64,000 nt of DNA from Nitrospirota bacterium (GCA_040752355.1 JBFMHE010000007.1:62001-126000), one strand, 5' to 3'; counted from the first letter of the stretch, positions 1 through 9,320 are shown. Notes: generated by a model from the sequence alone, not told the origin. Translations and numbers: made by a program.

Positions 1-490
1 GGACCTTTTCCCATACGGCGATCGCTGCGTCGAGCTTGCCCTCGCGGTACTTCACCAGTCCGTTCTTGGTGAGGATCCGTGCACAGGTCCTGATCCTGCC
101 CTTCAGGTAGTCCATGCCGAAAGAAAGCTCTCCCGCAAAACCGGCGGTATGAAAGTCGCCCTTCAGGAGCGCCGCATAGAGCGCGCCTGCCGCCTGATAG
201 CGCTGGGTGGCGAAGACAGCATCCGCCTCTTTCCGCGTCTGCTCGACGGCCCTGATATAAGCGCTCCGCAGGGGAGCGTTTTCGGGGTGCTCCTTATAGG
301 CGCCGTGGAGCAGCTCCAGGGCCTTCTGGTGGTTGGCGGAGGAGATCGAGCGCTGGGCAAGCGCAACGGTCTTCTGCACATCAGGCGGGTCGTCTGCAGC
401 CGGCCCCTTGCGCATGGCGGAGCAGGAGAGCATCGACAGCGATACTGCCACGCCGAGCACGGCAGCAGCCCGGGACCGACGCCTAGTCAT
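1..490 (-). CDS. TPR-like lipoprotein, 3' end outside window
   Basis: The reading frame is open from the ATG at 490 to the window edge (about 163 residues), so the C-terminus is missing. The N-terminus is basic, then hydrophobic, and ends in a lipobox (LSMLSC), so it should be a lipoprotein. What follows is helical and alanine-rich, with text typical of TPR helices (for example residues reading KALELLHGAYKEHPEN). The ATG overlaps the stop codon of the upstream HD-GYP gene by 8 bases, so the two are probably translationally coupled and work in the same envelope or signalling task. Its function is not recognisable from this fragment. Confidence 0.75.
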   Translation of the reverse strand, partial: MTRRRSRAAAVLGVAVSLSMLSCSAMRKGPAADDPPDVQKTVALAQRSISSANHQKALELLHGAYKEHPENAPLRSAYIRAVEQTRKEADAVFATQRYQAAGALYAALLKGDFHTAGFAGELSFGMDYLKGRIRTCARILTKNGLVKYREGKLDAAIAVWEKV

Positions 491-1847
491 ACAGCCCCCT
501 GACAGCCAAGGGCTGCTCGAAGGGCGCCTCTATGGCATCAATTACACGCAGAAAGATCCTGACGAGCTCGGGATCGAACTGCTTGCCTGCCTGGAGGGCG
601 ATCTCCTCGACGGCATACTCCTTCGAGAAGCGGTTCCGGTAGGGCCTGGTGGAGGTCATGGCATCGAAGGCGTCGGCGACGGCTATGAGCGCGGCGGAAC
701 GGGGAATCTCCTTTCCTCTGAGCCGGTCGGGATATCCCGAGCCGCTGTACCACTCGTGATGGTGCCTGACCGCGGGTATATACTTGTGAAGCGACGGCGC
801 CCTGCTCAGGATATCGACCCCGTCCTCGGGATGGCGCAGCATCTCGCGGTACTCTTCTTCACTGTGCTCGCCCTTCTTGAGGAGGATATCGTCGGGAGTT
901 TTCAGCTTTCCGATATCGTGGAGGAGCGCGGCGATCTCGAGGTCTTCGAGCTCCTCCTGCTGCAGCCCGAGAGCGGCCCCCATCTTCACGGCGAGCCTCG
1001 CGACCCGCGTCGAATGCCCGTGCGTATAGGGATCGCGGGCATCGATCGCCGCTGCGAGCACCTTTATGGTCGACACGTACGCTTCTTCGAGGTCCTCCGC
1101 ATACGCGCCGAGCCGCGCCTTCTGCTCGGTAATGAGCGCCGCCATCTCGTTGAAATTCTCGGTGAGCCTGCCGAGCTCATCCTGTGAGTACACCCTGAGC
1201 GGTTTTGCCCCTGCGCCCGTTTTAAGCTCCTCTACGCCGGAGGCGAGCTCCTTGATAGGCCGGGTAATGAACGACGAAAGAAAGAAGATGCCGATCACGC
1301 CGAGCAGCAGCGCCGCAGCCAGGCCCGCCGCAATCTTTTGATGCACATCCGCCCGCGTCTGGCGAAGGGCGGACTTATCGATACAGGTGACAACGGCGCC
1401 GATCTGCTTCCCGTTGAAGGCAACGGGGGTGACGACATCGAGGAGACTTTCGGACGAGCCGCTCACCCCGTAGACCAGCGTCCCGTCCCCCTCTCTCCTC
1501 ATAACCGGCCCGCGGTTCGGCGCTGTGTAAACCTGTCCCCGCTTCTCGAGGGAGCTGTGGGCGACGATCCGCTGGTCCCGTCCGACCACAGCCACGTACG
1601 CGATATCGGGATTCGTCATCTTCACTCTCGAAACAATATGATCGACACCGAGCAGGTCCCGGGAAAGCATGCTGTAGGCGGCGAGCGCCGCGGTGCTCCT
1701 GTTCAGGGATACCGCTCTTTTGAGGAGCTCGTTTTCTATGTGCCGGTTCATACGCTGTACCGTGATGAACGAAAAGACCAGCGTCGTAAGCGCCAGCAGC
1801 GTTACAATCAGCAGCGAGAACTTGAACCGTATGTTTCCTGCGACCAT
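483..1847 (-). CDS. membrane HD-GYP cyclic-di-GMP phosphodiesterase with HAMP
   Basis: The 454-residue protein has a transmembrane segment at about 9-28, a periplasmic sensor region to about 173, a second membrane segment at about 174-194, and a HAMP linker beginning ITRPIKEL. A C-terminal HD-GYP domain follows. The metal-site signatures are present: HSTRVA, LLHDIGKLK, HPEDG, then HHEW and GSGYP with the downstream ADAFDAMTS block. HD-GYP enzymes hydrolyse cyclic-di-GMP, here presumably under control of a periplasmic signal. The usual DGxGYP reads SGSGYP, a mild variant. It overlaps the downstream lipoprotein gene by 8 bases. Confidence 0.9.
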   Translation of the reverse strand: MVAGNIRFKFSLLIVTLLALTTLVFSFITVQRMNRHIENELLKRAVSLNRSTAALAAYSMLSRDLLGVDHIVSRVKMTNPDIAYVAVVGRDQRIVAHSSLEKRGQVYTAPNRGPVMRREGDGTLVYGVSGSSESLLDVVTPVAFNGKQIGAVVTCIDKSALRQTRADVHQKIAAGLAAALLLGVIGIFFLSSFITRPIKELASGVEELKTGAGAKPLRVYSQDELGRLTENFNEMAALITEQKARLGAYAEDLEEAYVSTIKVLAAAIDARDPYTHGHSTRVARLAVKMGAALGLQQEELEDLEIAALLHDIGKLKTPDDILLKKGEHSEEEYREMLRHPEDGVDILSRAPSLHKYIPAVRHHHEWYSGSGYPDRLRGKEIPRSAALIAVADAFDAMTSTRPYRNRFSKEYAVEEIALQAGKQFDPELVRIFLRVIDAIEAPFEQPLAVRGLYD

Positions 1848-2020
1848 GGTCCCCTTGCACCCCCTTCAGAAATAAGCGGTGCCGATCAACTTCAAACACA
1901 ATAGTGTACCATGTTCCTCCGGTAAAGAGGAGGGGCAAATTACCCGTTGAGAGGAAAATGACAGGGGGGGAGATACGCGGGCGGAGGCGCCCGGCACGGC
2001 CCCGGGCAAGCGGGTGCGCG

Positions 2021-2563
2021 TCAGCGCTGCTTTGTCCCGAACACGAGGGTCCAGTACGTCCTGAGGCTGCTGCTCCTTGCCGAGGCGGCTCCCGCCTCTC
2101 TGAATTCGGGGCTCATGATATTCCTGCAGTGGCGCTCGCTCTCGAGCCACATGCGGACCGTCTCTTCCGGGGTCTTCGGCCCCTGCCCGACGTTTTCGCC
2201 GACAGCCGACCACCGATAGCCGAGTTGGGCGACCCGGTCGCCGGCAGACCTGCCGTCCGGCCCCTTGTGCCCGAGAAAGCCGTGCTTCGCCATGCTGCGC
2301 GAGTGCTCGAGAGCCGCACGGGCGAGCCTCTCGTCCCACCGGAGCGGCGGCGCCGGCCGGTACTGCACAGCCCCGCACTTCCGCCCCTTGCTTCGGGCGT
2401 CGTTGACCAACTCCACGACGCGCTGTTCAACGGCATCAGGCCTCGGCAGGGTCTTTACTCCACCTCCTGTGGCATCGCCCCCGACAGTGCCGCAGCCAGG
2501 GACCAAGGCGAGCATCATGACCACCCAGAAAGCGGGAATAAGGGTACGCACGCCACCGGACAT
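2021..2563 (-). CDS. CAP/SCP-domain (YkwD-like) lipoprotein
   Basis: I chose the ATG at 2563 because AAGGAGGAGG precedes it; an upstream in-frame start at 2599 lacks this. The 180-residue product has an N-terminal hydrophobic stretch ending in LVPGC, a slightly atypical lipobox. The CAP (SCP/PR1) fold follows, with VELVNDARSKGRKCG, a helix around LARAALEHSRSMAKHGFLGH, GENVGQG, and a C-terminal block with HCRNIMSPEFREAG and YWTLVFG. Bacterial CAP proteins are secreted and are linked to envelope or extracellular roles, but their biochemical activity is not settled. It is a single gene, divergent from the dehydrogenase gene on the other strand. Confidence 0.85.
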   Translation of the reverse strand: MSGGVRTLIPAFWVVMMLALVPGCGTVGGDATGGGVKTLPRPDAVEQRVVELVNDARSKGRKCGAVQYRPAPPLRWDERLARAALEHSRSMAKHGFLGHKGPDGRSAGDRVAQLGYRWSAVGENVGQGPKTPEETVRMWLESERHCRNIMSPEFREAGAASARSSSLRTYWTLVFGTKQR

Positions 2564-2610
2564 ATGCACCTCCTCCTTCTGCAGTCCTCGCTCCTTCATA
2601 TTGTAAAGGA

Positions 2611-2627
2611 TTTCAGCTCAGCTGAAA
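2611..2627. promoter_or_regulatory. 17-bp perfect palindrome, candidate operator
   Basis: TTTCAGCT-C-AGCTGAAA forms two perfect 8-base arms around one central base. It lies between the divergent CAP-lipoprotein and dehydrogenase genes and overlaps the -35 element proposed for the dehydrogenase, which suggests a repressor site. No regulator gene is adjacent. Confidence 0.5.
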
Positions 2628-2650
2628 AGTGCTGACCGATATGATAAAAT
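2622..2650 (+). promoter_or_regulatory. candidate sigma-70 promoter of dehydrogenase gene
   Basis: CTGAAA and TAAAAT are separated by 17 bases, about 33 bases upstream of the chosen start codon at 2683. The -35 element lies inside the right arm of the palindrome at 2611-2627. Confidence 0.45.
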
Positions 2651-2682
2651 TTGTTCAACAAACCGCACACCCGGAGAGGACA

Positions 2683-3792
2683 ATGACCGCACCTGCTGCA
2701 AGAGCTGCAGCCACGAGAGAGTGGGGGCACTATAAGACCATCGAGCTCTTCTTTCCTGTTTCGGATTTCCGCGCCTATGTTGTCGTCGATAATGTCGCAC
2801 TCGGCCCGGCTATCGGGGGCGTGAGGGTCGCCCCTGATGTGACCCTCGACGAGGTAAAACGCCTCGCCAGGACCATGACCCTGAAGAACTCCATTGCCGG
2901 CCTCCCCCACGGAGGCGCGAAAGCGGGCATTATAATGGACCCCCGGAGCCCCCGGAAGGAGCACTGCTTCAGAATCTTCGCCCGGGCCATCGAGGATCTG
3001 CGCGAATATATTCCCGGCCCCGACCTGGGGAGCAACGAGGCGTGCATGGCATGGATCCATGACGAGACCGGAAGGGCATCGGGGCTTCCCGAGGAGATCG
3101 GCGGTCTCCCCCTCGACCGGCTCGGCGCCACGGGGTTCGGCCTCGCCGCCTGCGCGGAGGTAGCCTGTATCCACCTCAGGATGAATCTCAACGGCGCGAA
3201 GGTCGCTATAGAGGGCTTCGGCAGCGTGGGCAGGATGGCGGCACGGTTCCTTTCCGAGCGGGGGGCCGTCATTGTCGCTGTCAGCGATACCAAAGGAACG
3301 GTAGCCGATCCCTTCGGTATCGACATCACGAGGCTCATGGAGGTCAAGGACGCGACCGGGAGCGTCGTCAGCTACAAGCCCGCTGCGGTCAAAGAAGTGA
3401 ATGCGCTGTTTGCGGAACAGTGCGACATCCTCATCCCCGCAGCCCGGCCCGATGTGATCAACAGCAGCAATGTCGACCTTATCAAGGCGAAGCTGATCCT
3501 GCAGGGTGCCAATATCCCGGCGACGAGGGAGGCGGAAGATATCCTCCATAAGCGCGGGACTCTCTCGGTACCCGACTTCATCGCCAATGCAGGCGGCGTC
3601 ATCATGGCAGCCATGGAATATGCAGGGAAGACGGAGCAGGAGGCCTTCGCCGCCATCGCGGAACGCATAAAAAAGAATACCCGGCTCATCCTCGAAAGGG
3701 CCTCGCGCGAGAATGTCCCTCCCCGCGATGCGGCAGAGGCCATTGCAGGAGAACGGGTGCGGACAGCCATGGCCTACCGCAGGATCTCATAG
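2683..3792 (+). CDS. Glu/Leu/Phe/Val-type NAD(P)-dependent amino acid dehydrogenase
   Basis: The product (369 residues from the ATG at 2683, which has GGAGAGG just upstream; 2629 and 2641 are weaker in-frame starts) matches the GDH/LeuDH superfamily. It oxidatively deaminates an amino acid to a 2-oxo acid, or runs in reverse. It shows the substrate domain with GPAIGGVR and the catalytic-lysine motif LPHGGAKAGI, then a Rossmann domain with GFGSVGRMAARFL, and NAGGVIMAAMEY near the C-terminus. The sequence GATGFGL replaces the ATGRGV common in glutamate dehydrogenases, so I do not commit to glutamate as substrate. It is monocistronic and converges on the histidine-kinase operon with an 11-base gap. 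Confidence 0.88.
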   Translation: MTAPAARAAATREWGHYKTIELFFPVSDFRAYVVVDNVALGPAIGGVRVAPDVTLDEVKRLARTMTLKNSIAGLPHGGAKAGIIMDPRSPRKEHCFRIFARAIEDLREYIPGPDLGSNEACMAWIHDETGRASGLPEEIGGLPLDRLGATGFGLAACAEVACIHLRMNLNGAKVAIEGFGSVGRMAARFLSERGAVIVAVSDTKGTVADPFGIDITRLMEVKDATGSVVSYKPAAVKEVNALFAEQCDILIPAARPDVINSSNVDLIKAKLILQGANIPATREAEDILHKRGTLSVPDFIANAGGVIMAAMEYAGKTEQEAFAAIAERIKKNTRLILERASRENVPPRDAAEAIAGERVRTAMAYRRIS

Positions 3793-3803
3793 AGGGGCGG
3801 CGC

Positions 3804-6068
3804 TCATGCGCCGTGAAGCATGCTCTTGATCGTGCGCATGAGCAGTTTCGTATCCAGGGGCTTCGGCATGAAGTGCAGCCCTTCTTCGCATATGCCGCGA
3901 GACGTGAGCATATCCTGCGGGTAACCGCTTACGAAGATCGCCTTGACCGCAGGATTAATCGCCCTGAGGCGCTCGTAGGCCTCTTTCCCGCTCTGCCGGG
4001 GCATGACGATATCGAAGATGACCATAACGATGCGTCCCCCCTGCTCCTCGTATTTCCTGACGGCATCCACGCCGTTCGCTGCCGTCATGACGGTGTAGCC
4101 GCATCCCTCGAGCGTCTCCTTCAGGAATTCCCGTACGGTTTCGTCGTCTTCGGCGACGAGAATGGTCTCGTCTCCCCTGACGTCCGTCTCGTCTCCCGCT
4201 GCCTCGACAGCGCACCCCGCTCCCTCACCGTCGCCCTCTGTCGCGGGCAGGCTTATTCTGAAGGTGGTCCCCCTTCCCTTCTCGCTGCTGATGGCGACCG
4301 CTCCGCCGTGCTGGTTGACGATACCGTACACCATGGCGAGCCCGAGACCGGTCCCCTTATCCTTTCCTTTCGTGGTGAAGAAGGGCTCGAAAACGTGCGG
4401 CAGATCCGCCCGGTCTATGCCGACGCCGGTATCGCTTATTGAAAGCACCATATACCGGCCGGTACGCACCCCGTGCTTCATCGCGAAATCGTCATCGATC
4501 GTTTCCGCTGCGGTCGCTATCGCCAGGACGCCTCCGGTGGGCATCGCGTCACGCGCATTGGTGATCAGGTTCATCAGCACCTGCTCGATCTGGTGGGGGT
4601 CGGCAAAGACGGGGAACTCCTCTTCCGAGTAGGAAATGGCAAGCTCGATGTCCTCGCCGATAAGGCTCTTGAAAAGGCCGGCAATCTCTTTTATTACCTG
4701 GTTGAGACTGATGACAGCGGGCTTCATGATCTGTTTGCGGCTGAAGGCCAGGAGGCTCGAGGTGAGCCGCTGCGCCCGCTCCGAAGCGTTCAGCACATGC
4801 CGGACATACCGGCCCGTCTTTTCATCACTGTTCCCGAGCATCCCGCTCAGGAGGGAAGCGTACCCGGTGATCGCTGTCAGGAGGTTGTTGAAGTCGTGGG
4901 CGATGCCCCCGGCGAGGAGGCCGAGCGACTCCATCTTCTGCGACTGCACCAGCTGCTCCTCGAGCCGCTTGCTGTCGGAGACGTCCCGATTGCTGACGCT
5001 CCTGCCCAAAAAGACGCCGTCCGCATAGATCGGGGCACAGACGTGCGAGAGCCACTTCACCTGTCCGTCCTTGGTTATGATGCGGAACTCGATCTCCTCA
5101 TGCTCCGCTGCATGGAAGTCGTCCATATGCGCCCGGTAAACACCCCCGTCGTCGGGATGAACGATGTCGCAGAGGAGCGCGGGGTTGCCGATGAACTCCT
5201 CCTGGGTGTAGCCGGTAATGCGCTCGCAGGATGGGGACATGTAGACGATCTCCCGGTTCCCCTTGATCCAGTACTCCCAGTCGGTCGAGAATTCGGAGAG
5301 GGTCCTGAACTTCCATTCGCTCTCCGCGATCTTTCTCTGTGTCTTATGAATACTGCCCGAAAACCTGAGGATGCCGACCACCCCTGCAACGAGCAGGAGC
5401 AGGTGCGTAACGAGGACCGTCTTGCGCGTCCGTGCAAGCCCCTCGTAGTACGGCTGCATCGGCACCGCGATGCTCATCCCCCCGCGGATATCGCCGACCT
5501 TGTATCCCTGGTACCCGTGGCACTTCAGACAGCCCTCGACCGTCAGGTAGGGCCTCATGATCCTCATGTAGGGATGGTCGTTGATCGTGGTGATCTCGCT
5601 CACCTCATCCCTGCCCTGCTCGAACGCGGTAATCCCCTTCTGCTCCCACGCATCGGCCATGTTTTCGGGGTTGAGGGGACTTTTGCTGACCGTCCGGTTT
5701 ATCGCCGGATGGGGCGACTGCTTCAGCAGGAGATCATACGCCTGCGTGGTCATCCGGAAGGGGTTGATCAAGGTGAGCCTGGCGCCGCTCGTAGTAACGA
5801 TATCCCTGCTGACGTCGGCAATATAGGGGTTGGGCCGGTTTATATCACTGACCGGGGCATAGATACCGCCGAGCATGGTGTTCCACCGGCGGTAGGCAAT
5901 ATTATGTTCAAAAATCGTCCGCGCCTCGACACGAGCCCTTTCTATCGCCTCTTCCCTTATCTGGTAGATGTTCCACACGGCAGACACGGCCACCAGTGCT
6001 GTCCATACGCCGATAAGGCAGAGAGAGTATTTCTGGGGAAGTCCGGTCAGACTGTTTTTGAAATTCAT
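3804..6068 (-). CDS. hybrid histidine kinase with CxxCH-containing DUF3365-type sensor
   Basis: This 754-residue protein has a membrane anchor (about 17-36), a periplasmic region to about 215 and a second membrane segment (about 217-236). The periplasmic part looks like the Tll0287/DUF3365 sensor and contains CLKCH at 180-184, a covalent c-type haem motif, followed by GDIRGGMSIAVPM. The cytoplasm holds a PAS domain (ITGYTQEEF), HisKA with the phospho-acceptor in GGIAHDFNNLL, an HATPase (GTGLGLAMVYG) and a receiver domain (VIFDIVMP). It is the last gene of the PhnD-kinase operon, 4 bases after the preceding kinase. No output regulator is visible nearby. Confidence 0.9.
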   Translation of the reverse strand: MNFKNSLTGLPQKYSLCLIGVWTALVAVSAVWNIYQIREEAIERARVEARTIFEHNIAYRRWNTMLGGIYAPVSDINRPNPYIADVSRDIVTTSGARLTLINPFRMTTQAYDLLLKQSPHPAINRTVSKSPLNPENMADAWEQKGITAFEQGRDEVSEITTINDHPYMRIMRPYLTVEGCLKCHGYQGYKVGDIRGGMSIAVPMQPYYEGLARTRKTVLVTHLLLLVAGVVGILRFSGSIHKTQRKIAESEWKFRTLSEFSTDWEYWIKGNREIVYMSPSCERITGYTQEEFIGNPALLCDIVHPDDGGVYRAHMDDFHAAEHEEIEFRIITKDGQVKWLSHVCAPIYADGVFLGRSVSNRDVSDSKRLEEQLVQSQKMESLGLLAGGIAHDFNNLLTAITGYASLLSGMLGNSDEKTGRYVRHVLNASERAQRLTSSLLAFSRKQIMKPAVISLNQVIKEIAGLFKSLIGEDIELAISYSEEEFPVFADPHQIEQVLMNLITNARDAMPTGGVLAIATAAETIDDDFAMKHGVRTGRYMVLSISDTGVGIDRADLPHVFEPFFTTKGKDKGTGLGLAMVYGIVNQHGGAVAISSEKGRGTTFRISLPATEGDGEGAGCAVEAAGDETDVRGDETILVAEDDETVREFLKETLEGCGYTVMTAANGVDAVRKYEEQGGRIVMVIFDIVMPRQSGKEAYERLRAINPAVKAIFVSGYPQDMLTSRGICEEGLHFMPKPLDTKLLMRTIKSMLHGA

Positions 6069-6072
6069 GTCC

Positions 6073-8370
6073 CTAGCCGGCCCGCCCGAGTATGCTCCTG
6101 ACCTTTTTCATCATCGGCCCGATCTCGAAAGGCTTTGAAATGAACTCCAGTCCCCCCTCGTAGACTCCTCTCGACGTGAGGATGTCCTGGGTATAGCCGC
6201 TCATGAAGAGCACTTTGACCGCCGGGTCGCTCGCTCTCATATGGTCGAAGACCTCTTTTCCGTTCCGGCCCGGCATAACGACATCGAGGATGACCATATC
6301 GATGCGATCCTTCTGCTCGTCATAAAGCCTGATCGCTTCGACGCCGTCCGCTGCGCATAGGACGCTATAGCCGAATCCCTGGAGGACGTCTTTAAAAAAT
6401 TCACGCACCGCTTCTTCGTCTTCGGCTATCAGGATCGTCTCGGTGCCCCTGAGATCGGCTTCGGGCTCCGTCTTCTTCGCCACCGCGCTCCCCCTGCCGC
6501 CCTCCCCTTCGTATACGGGGAGATACACCTTGAAGGTCGTCCCCCATCCCTCTTCACTGTACACGCCGACAAAGCCGCCGTGCTGCTGCACGATCCCGTA
6601 TACCATGGAAAGGCCGAGCCCGGTCCCCTTGTCTTTTTCCTTGGTAGTGAAGAAAGGCTCAAAGACATAGGGGATATCTTCCTTCCGGATACCCTTCCCC
6701 GTGTCGGTCACCGAAAGCACCACGTAATTCCCGGGCTTTACCCCGTGCATGCCTGCCACGGCGCCGCCGATGAACCCCGGGGCGGAAAGTTCGATAACGA
6801 GCTTTCCGCCGCCGGGCATGGCATCGCGGGCATTGGTGGCGAGATTCATCACCACCTGCTCGATCTGGTGGGGGTCGGCAAAGACGGGAGCGGTCTCCGG
6901 GCAGTTCAATATGAGCTCGACATCCTCGCCCAGTATTCGCTTCAGCAGGCCGGAGAGGTTCTGCAGCACGCCATCGAGGGCCACGACCGAAGGCTTCATG
7001 ATCTGTTTGCGGCTGAAGGCCAGAAGGCTCGAGGTGAGCCGCTGCGCCCGCTCCGAGGCGCCGAGCACATGCTGAATATAGTGCCGTGTCTTCTCATCTC
7101 CCGCAGCAGGCGTCTGCTGCAGCATGGAGGCATAGCCGATGATCGCCGTCAGGAGGTTGTTGAAGTCGTGGGCGATGCCCCCGGCGAGGAGGCCGAGCGA
7201 CTCCATCTTCTGCGACTGCGCCAGCTGCTCCTCGAGCCGCTTCCTGTCGGAGATGTCCCTGTTGCTGACGCGCCTGCCCAGGAAGCGGTCGTCAGCATAG
7301 ATCGGGCCGCAGACATGCGACAGCCACTTCACCTGCCCGTCCTTCGTTATGATGCGGAACTCCATTTCTTCGTGCAGCGGTCCGGCAAAACTGTTCATAT
7401 GCGCTTCACACATTACCCGGTCTTCCGGATGGACGATATCGCAGAGGAGGCGGTCATTCCGCATGAACTCCTCCTGGGTGTAGCCGGTAATGCGCTCGCA
7501 GGACGCGGACATGAAGATGATCTCCTTGTTCTCGCCGATCCAGTACTCCCAGTCGTAGGCGAACTCCGAGAGAGTCCTGAATTTCCACTCGCTCTCGGCG
7601 ATTTCCTTCTGCTGCTTCTGCATGCGTTCATAGCCGTCGCGGAGCGCCTCGCTCATGGAGTTGAAGTGCTGCGCCAGCTCGCCGAACTCGGTCTTGTCCT
7701 GATAGGGTATGGTATGTCCCAGGTTGCCGGCCGTGATCATCCTTGTCGCGTTCACCAGCTCTCCCACGGGGCGCGTCACCTGCCTGATGAGATACCAGGA
7801 AACCGCCAGGGCAAAGGCCAGCGCGAGCAGGAGGGTGGCGAAGAGGATGACCCTCGCCTCATTGATCCGCACCAGCGCATTGCTCGTCATGGTATTGAGC
7901 CGCTGGTTTGCCGTGACCGTCATCCCGTACGCCGTGCCGATCAGCCGGTTGCCGATCGCCGCGGCATCCTGCTTGAGCTGCTCTATGTACTGCGTATCGG
8001 CTGCCGACGTGATGTAGTAGCTCAGCGTCCGCTTGTACTCGACTACCGCCTGCTGCAGCTCGGAGATGCGCAGGGCCACCTCGGCCTTGTGGTGGCAGGA
8101 GTTGCATCTGTTCACCGCTGCGTCAAGGGTAGACACATTCTGAACCGTGGCATCGAGATGCCGCCCCAGAGGGGTCTGATACGTATACAGGTCCGCCTGA
8201 ACGGTCTGGATGTAGATCACCAGGTTCTGCCTGAGGTGCTCCACCTGGTAGAGCTCGACCAGGCGGTTGAGGGTATTGGTCGTGTTCGTTATATAGAACA
8301 GCGCCGCCGCCGCGCCTGCGGAGAAGAGAACGAACACGCCGAGGAGCGACAGAATGATCCTTTTTTTCAT
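6073..8370 (-). CDS. hybrid histidine kinase with CxxCH periplasmic helical sensor
   Basis: The 765-residue protein has TM1 (about 5-27), a helical periplasmic domain carrying CNSCH at 89-93 (a possible c-type haem site), TM2 (about 175-195) and a HAMP linker. PAS, HisKA (GGIAHDFNNLL), HATPase (GTGLGLSMVYG) and a receiver (VILDVVMPG) follow. From the PAS domain onward it is a close paralogue of the next gene, while the sensor halves are unrelated. The ATG overlaps the PhnD-like gene stop by 4 bases (ATGA), so the binding protein and this kinase are probably co-translated and may form one sensing unit. Confidence 0.9.
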   Translation of the reverse strand: MKKRIILSLLGVFVLFSAGAAAALFYITNTTNTLNRLVELYQVEHLRQNLVIYIQTVQADLYTYQTPLGRHLDATVQNVSTLDAAVNRCNSCHHKAEVALRISELQQAVVEYKRTLSYYITSAADTQYIEQLKQDAAAIGNRLIGTAYGMTVTANQRLNTMTSNALVRINEARVILFATLLLALAFALAVSWYLIRQVTRPVGELVNATRMITAGNLGHTIPYQDKTEFGELAQHFNSMSEALRDGYERMQKQQKEIAESEWKFRTLSEFAYDWEYWIGENKEIIFMSASCERITGYTQEEFMRNDRLLCDIVHPEDRVMCEAHMNSFAGPLHEEMEFRIITKDGQVKWLSHVCGPIYADDRFLGRRVSNRDISDRKRLEEQLAQSQKMESLGLLAGGIAHDFNNLLTAIIGYASMLQQTPAAGDEKTRHYIQHVLGASERAQRLTSSLLAFSRKQIMKPSVVALDGVLQNLSGLLKRILGEDVELILNCPETAPVFADPHQIEQVVMNLATNARDAMPGGGKLVIELSAPGFIGGAVAGMHGVKPGNYVVLSVTDTGKGIRKEDIPYVFEPFFTTKEKDKGTGLGLSMVYGIVQQHGGFVGVYSEEGWGTTFKVYLPVYEGEGGRGSAVAKKTEPEADLRGTETILIAEDEEAVREFFKDVLQGFGYSVLCAADGVEAIRLYDEQKDRIDMVILDVVMPGRNGKEVFDHMRASDPAVKVLFMSGYTQDILTSRGVYEGGLEFISKPFEIGPMMKKVRSILGRAG

Positions 8371-9245
8371 TTGTTGAGGTACTGATAGTTCTTCATATCG
8401 ATACCCGCCTTCTCCGCAATATCGAAGACCGGTTTATAGTCTTCCCGTGCAGCGGGAACAAACCGCAGGGCGCTGAACTGGGCAAGCACGGCCCTGCCCT
8501 CGGGATCCTCGTTCATGCCGAGGAGCGCCTCCCTGAGCAGCCTCTTGGTCTCGGCATCCATATCCTTCCGCACGCAGAGGCCGTTCGACGGGACCGCCGG
8601 CGACGTGGCCACTATGCGCAAATCCCTCGTTATTCTCGGGTCGCTGCGCGCCAGCATGTCGAAGATGGAGTGTTTGGCGCAGCCGACATCGGCCTTCCGG
8701 TCGAGCACCGCGTAAATGGCCGCATCATGGCTCCCCGCAAAGTAGTGCCTCCTGAAGTAGCTATTGATATCGGCAATGCCGTGCTGCCGCAAAAAGGCGA
8801 TCGGGTAGACATAGCCAGCGGTAGTCGCCCTCTCCACAAAGACGATGGTCCTGCCCCGCATATTGTCGACGGTCTTTATGCCGCTGTCCTTTCGGACGAA
8901 AATATAGCCGCGGTAGGTCGCCGGGCCATCGAGGTTCGCCGGGCGGGCCAGCGGCTCAACGCCGAGCTTCTGGATGGCCAGGGCGCCGGTAAAGCTCCCG
9001 AAGAAAGCACCGTCCATCCGTTCGGAGGTAAACCGGTCGATAATATTACCGTACCGGGACAGCATGGTGAACTTCACCTTTATTCCTGTTTTTTTCTCGA
9101 GGTACTCACCGAGAGGGGTGAACCGCTCGACTTGCTTGAAGACATTCTGTTCAGGGATAAGACCGATGGTAAGCGTTTTTGCATGGGAGAGACCTGGAAG
9201 CGCCGAGAGAATGAGCGCCAGGATTACAGCTGTTATCATATGCAT
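8367..9245 (-). CDS. PhnD/PtxB-like periplasmic binding protein
   Basis: I take the ATG at 9245 (GAGG 5 bases upstream) rather than the in-frame GTG at 9251. A signal peptide ending in SHA precedes a type-2 periplasmic-binding fold of the phosphate/phosphite/phosphonate family: LTIGLIPEQN, FTPLGEYLEKKTG, a central RGRTIVFVERATTAGY, and VGCAKHSIFDML. No ABC permease or ATPase follows; two histidine kinases do. I therefore infer that it presents a ligand to the kinase sensor rather than feeding a transporter. The ligand cannot be read from the sequence. Confidence 0.85.
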   Translation of the reverse strand: MHMITAVILALILSALPGLSHAKTLTIGLIPEQNVFKQVERFTPLGEYLEKKTGIKVKFTMLSRYGNIIDRFTSERMDGAFFGSFTGALAIQKLGVEPLARPANLDGPATYRGYIFVRKDSGIKTVDNMRGRTIVFVERATTAGYVYPIAFLRQHGIADINSYFRRHYFAGSHDAAIYAVLDRKADVGCAKHSIFDMLARSDPRITRDLRIVATSPAVPSNGLCVRKDMDAETKRLLREALLGMNEDPEGRAVLAQFSALRFVPAAREDYKPVFDIAEKAGIDMKNYQYLNK

Positions 9246-9320
9246 AGACACCTCGCCGGGAAACTTTGCAAGAATCGTGCCGCATTGCGCCCCTGCTGCC
9301 GGTCACAAGACCTGCACATA

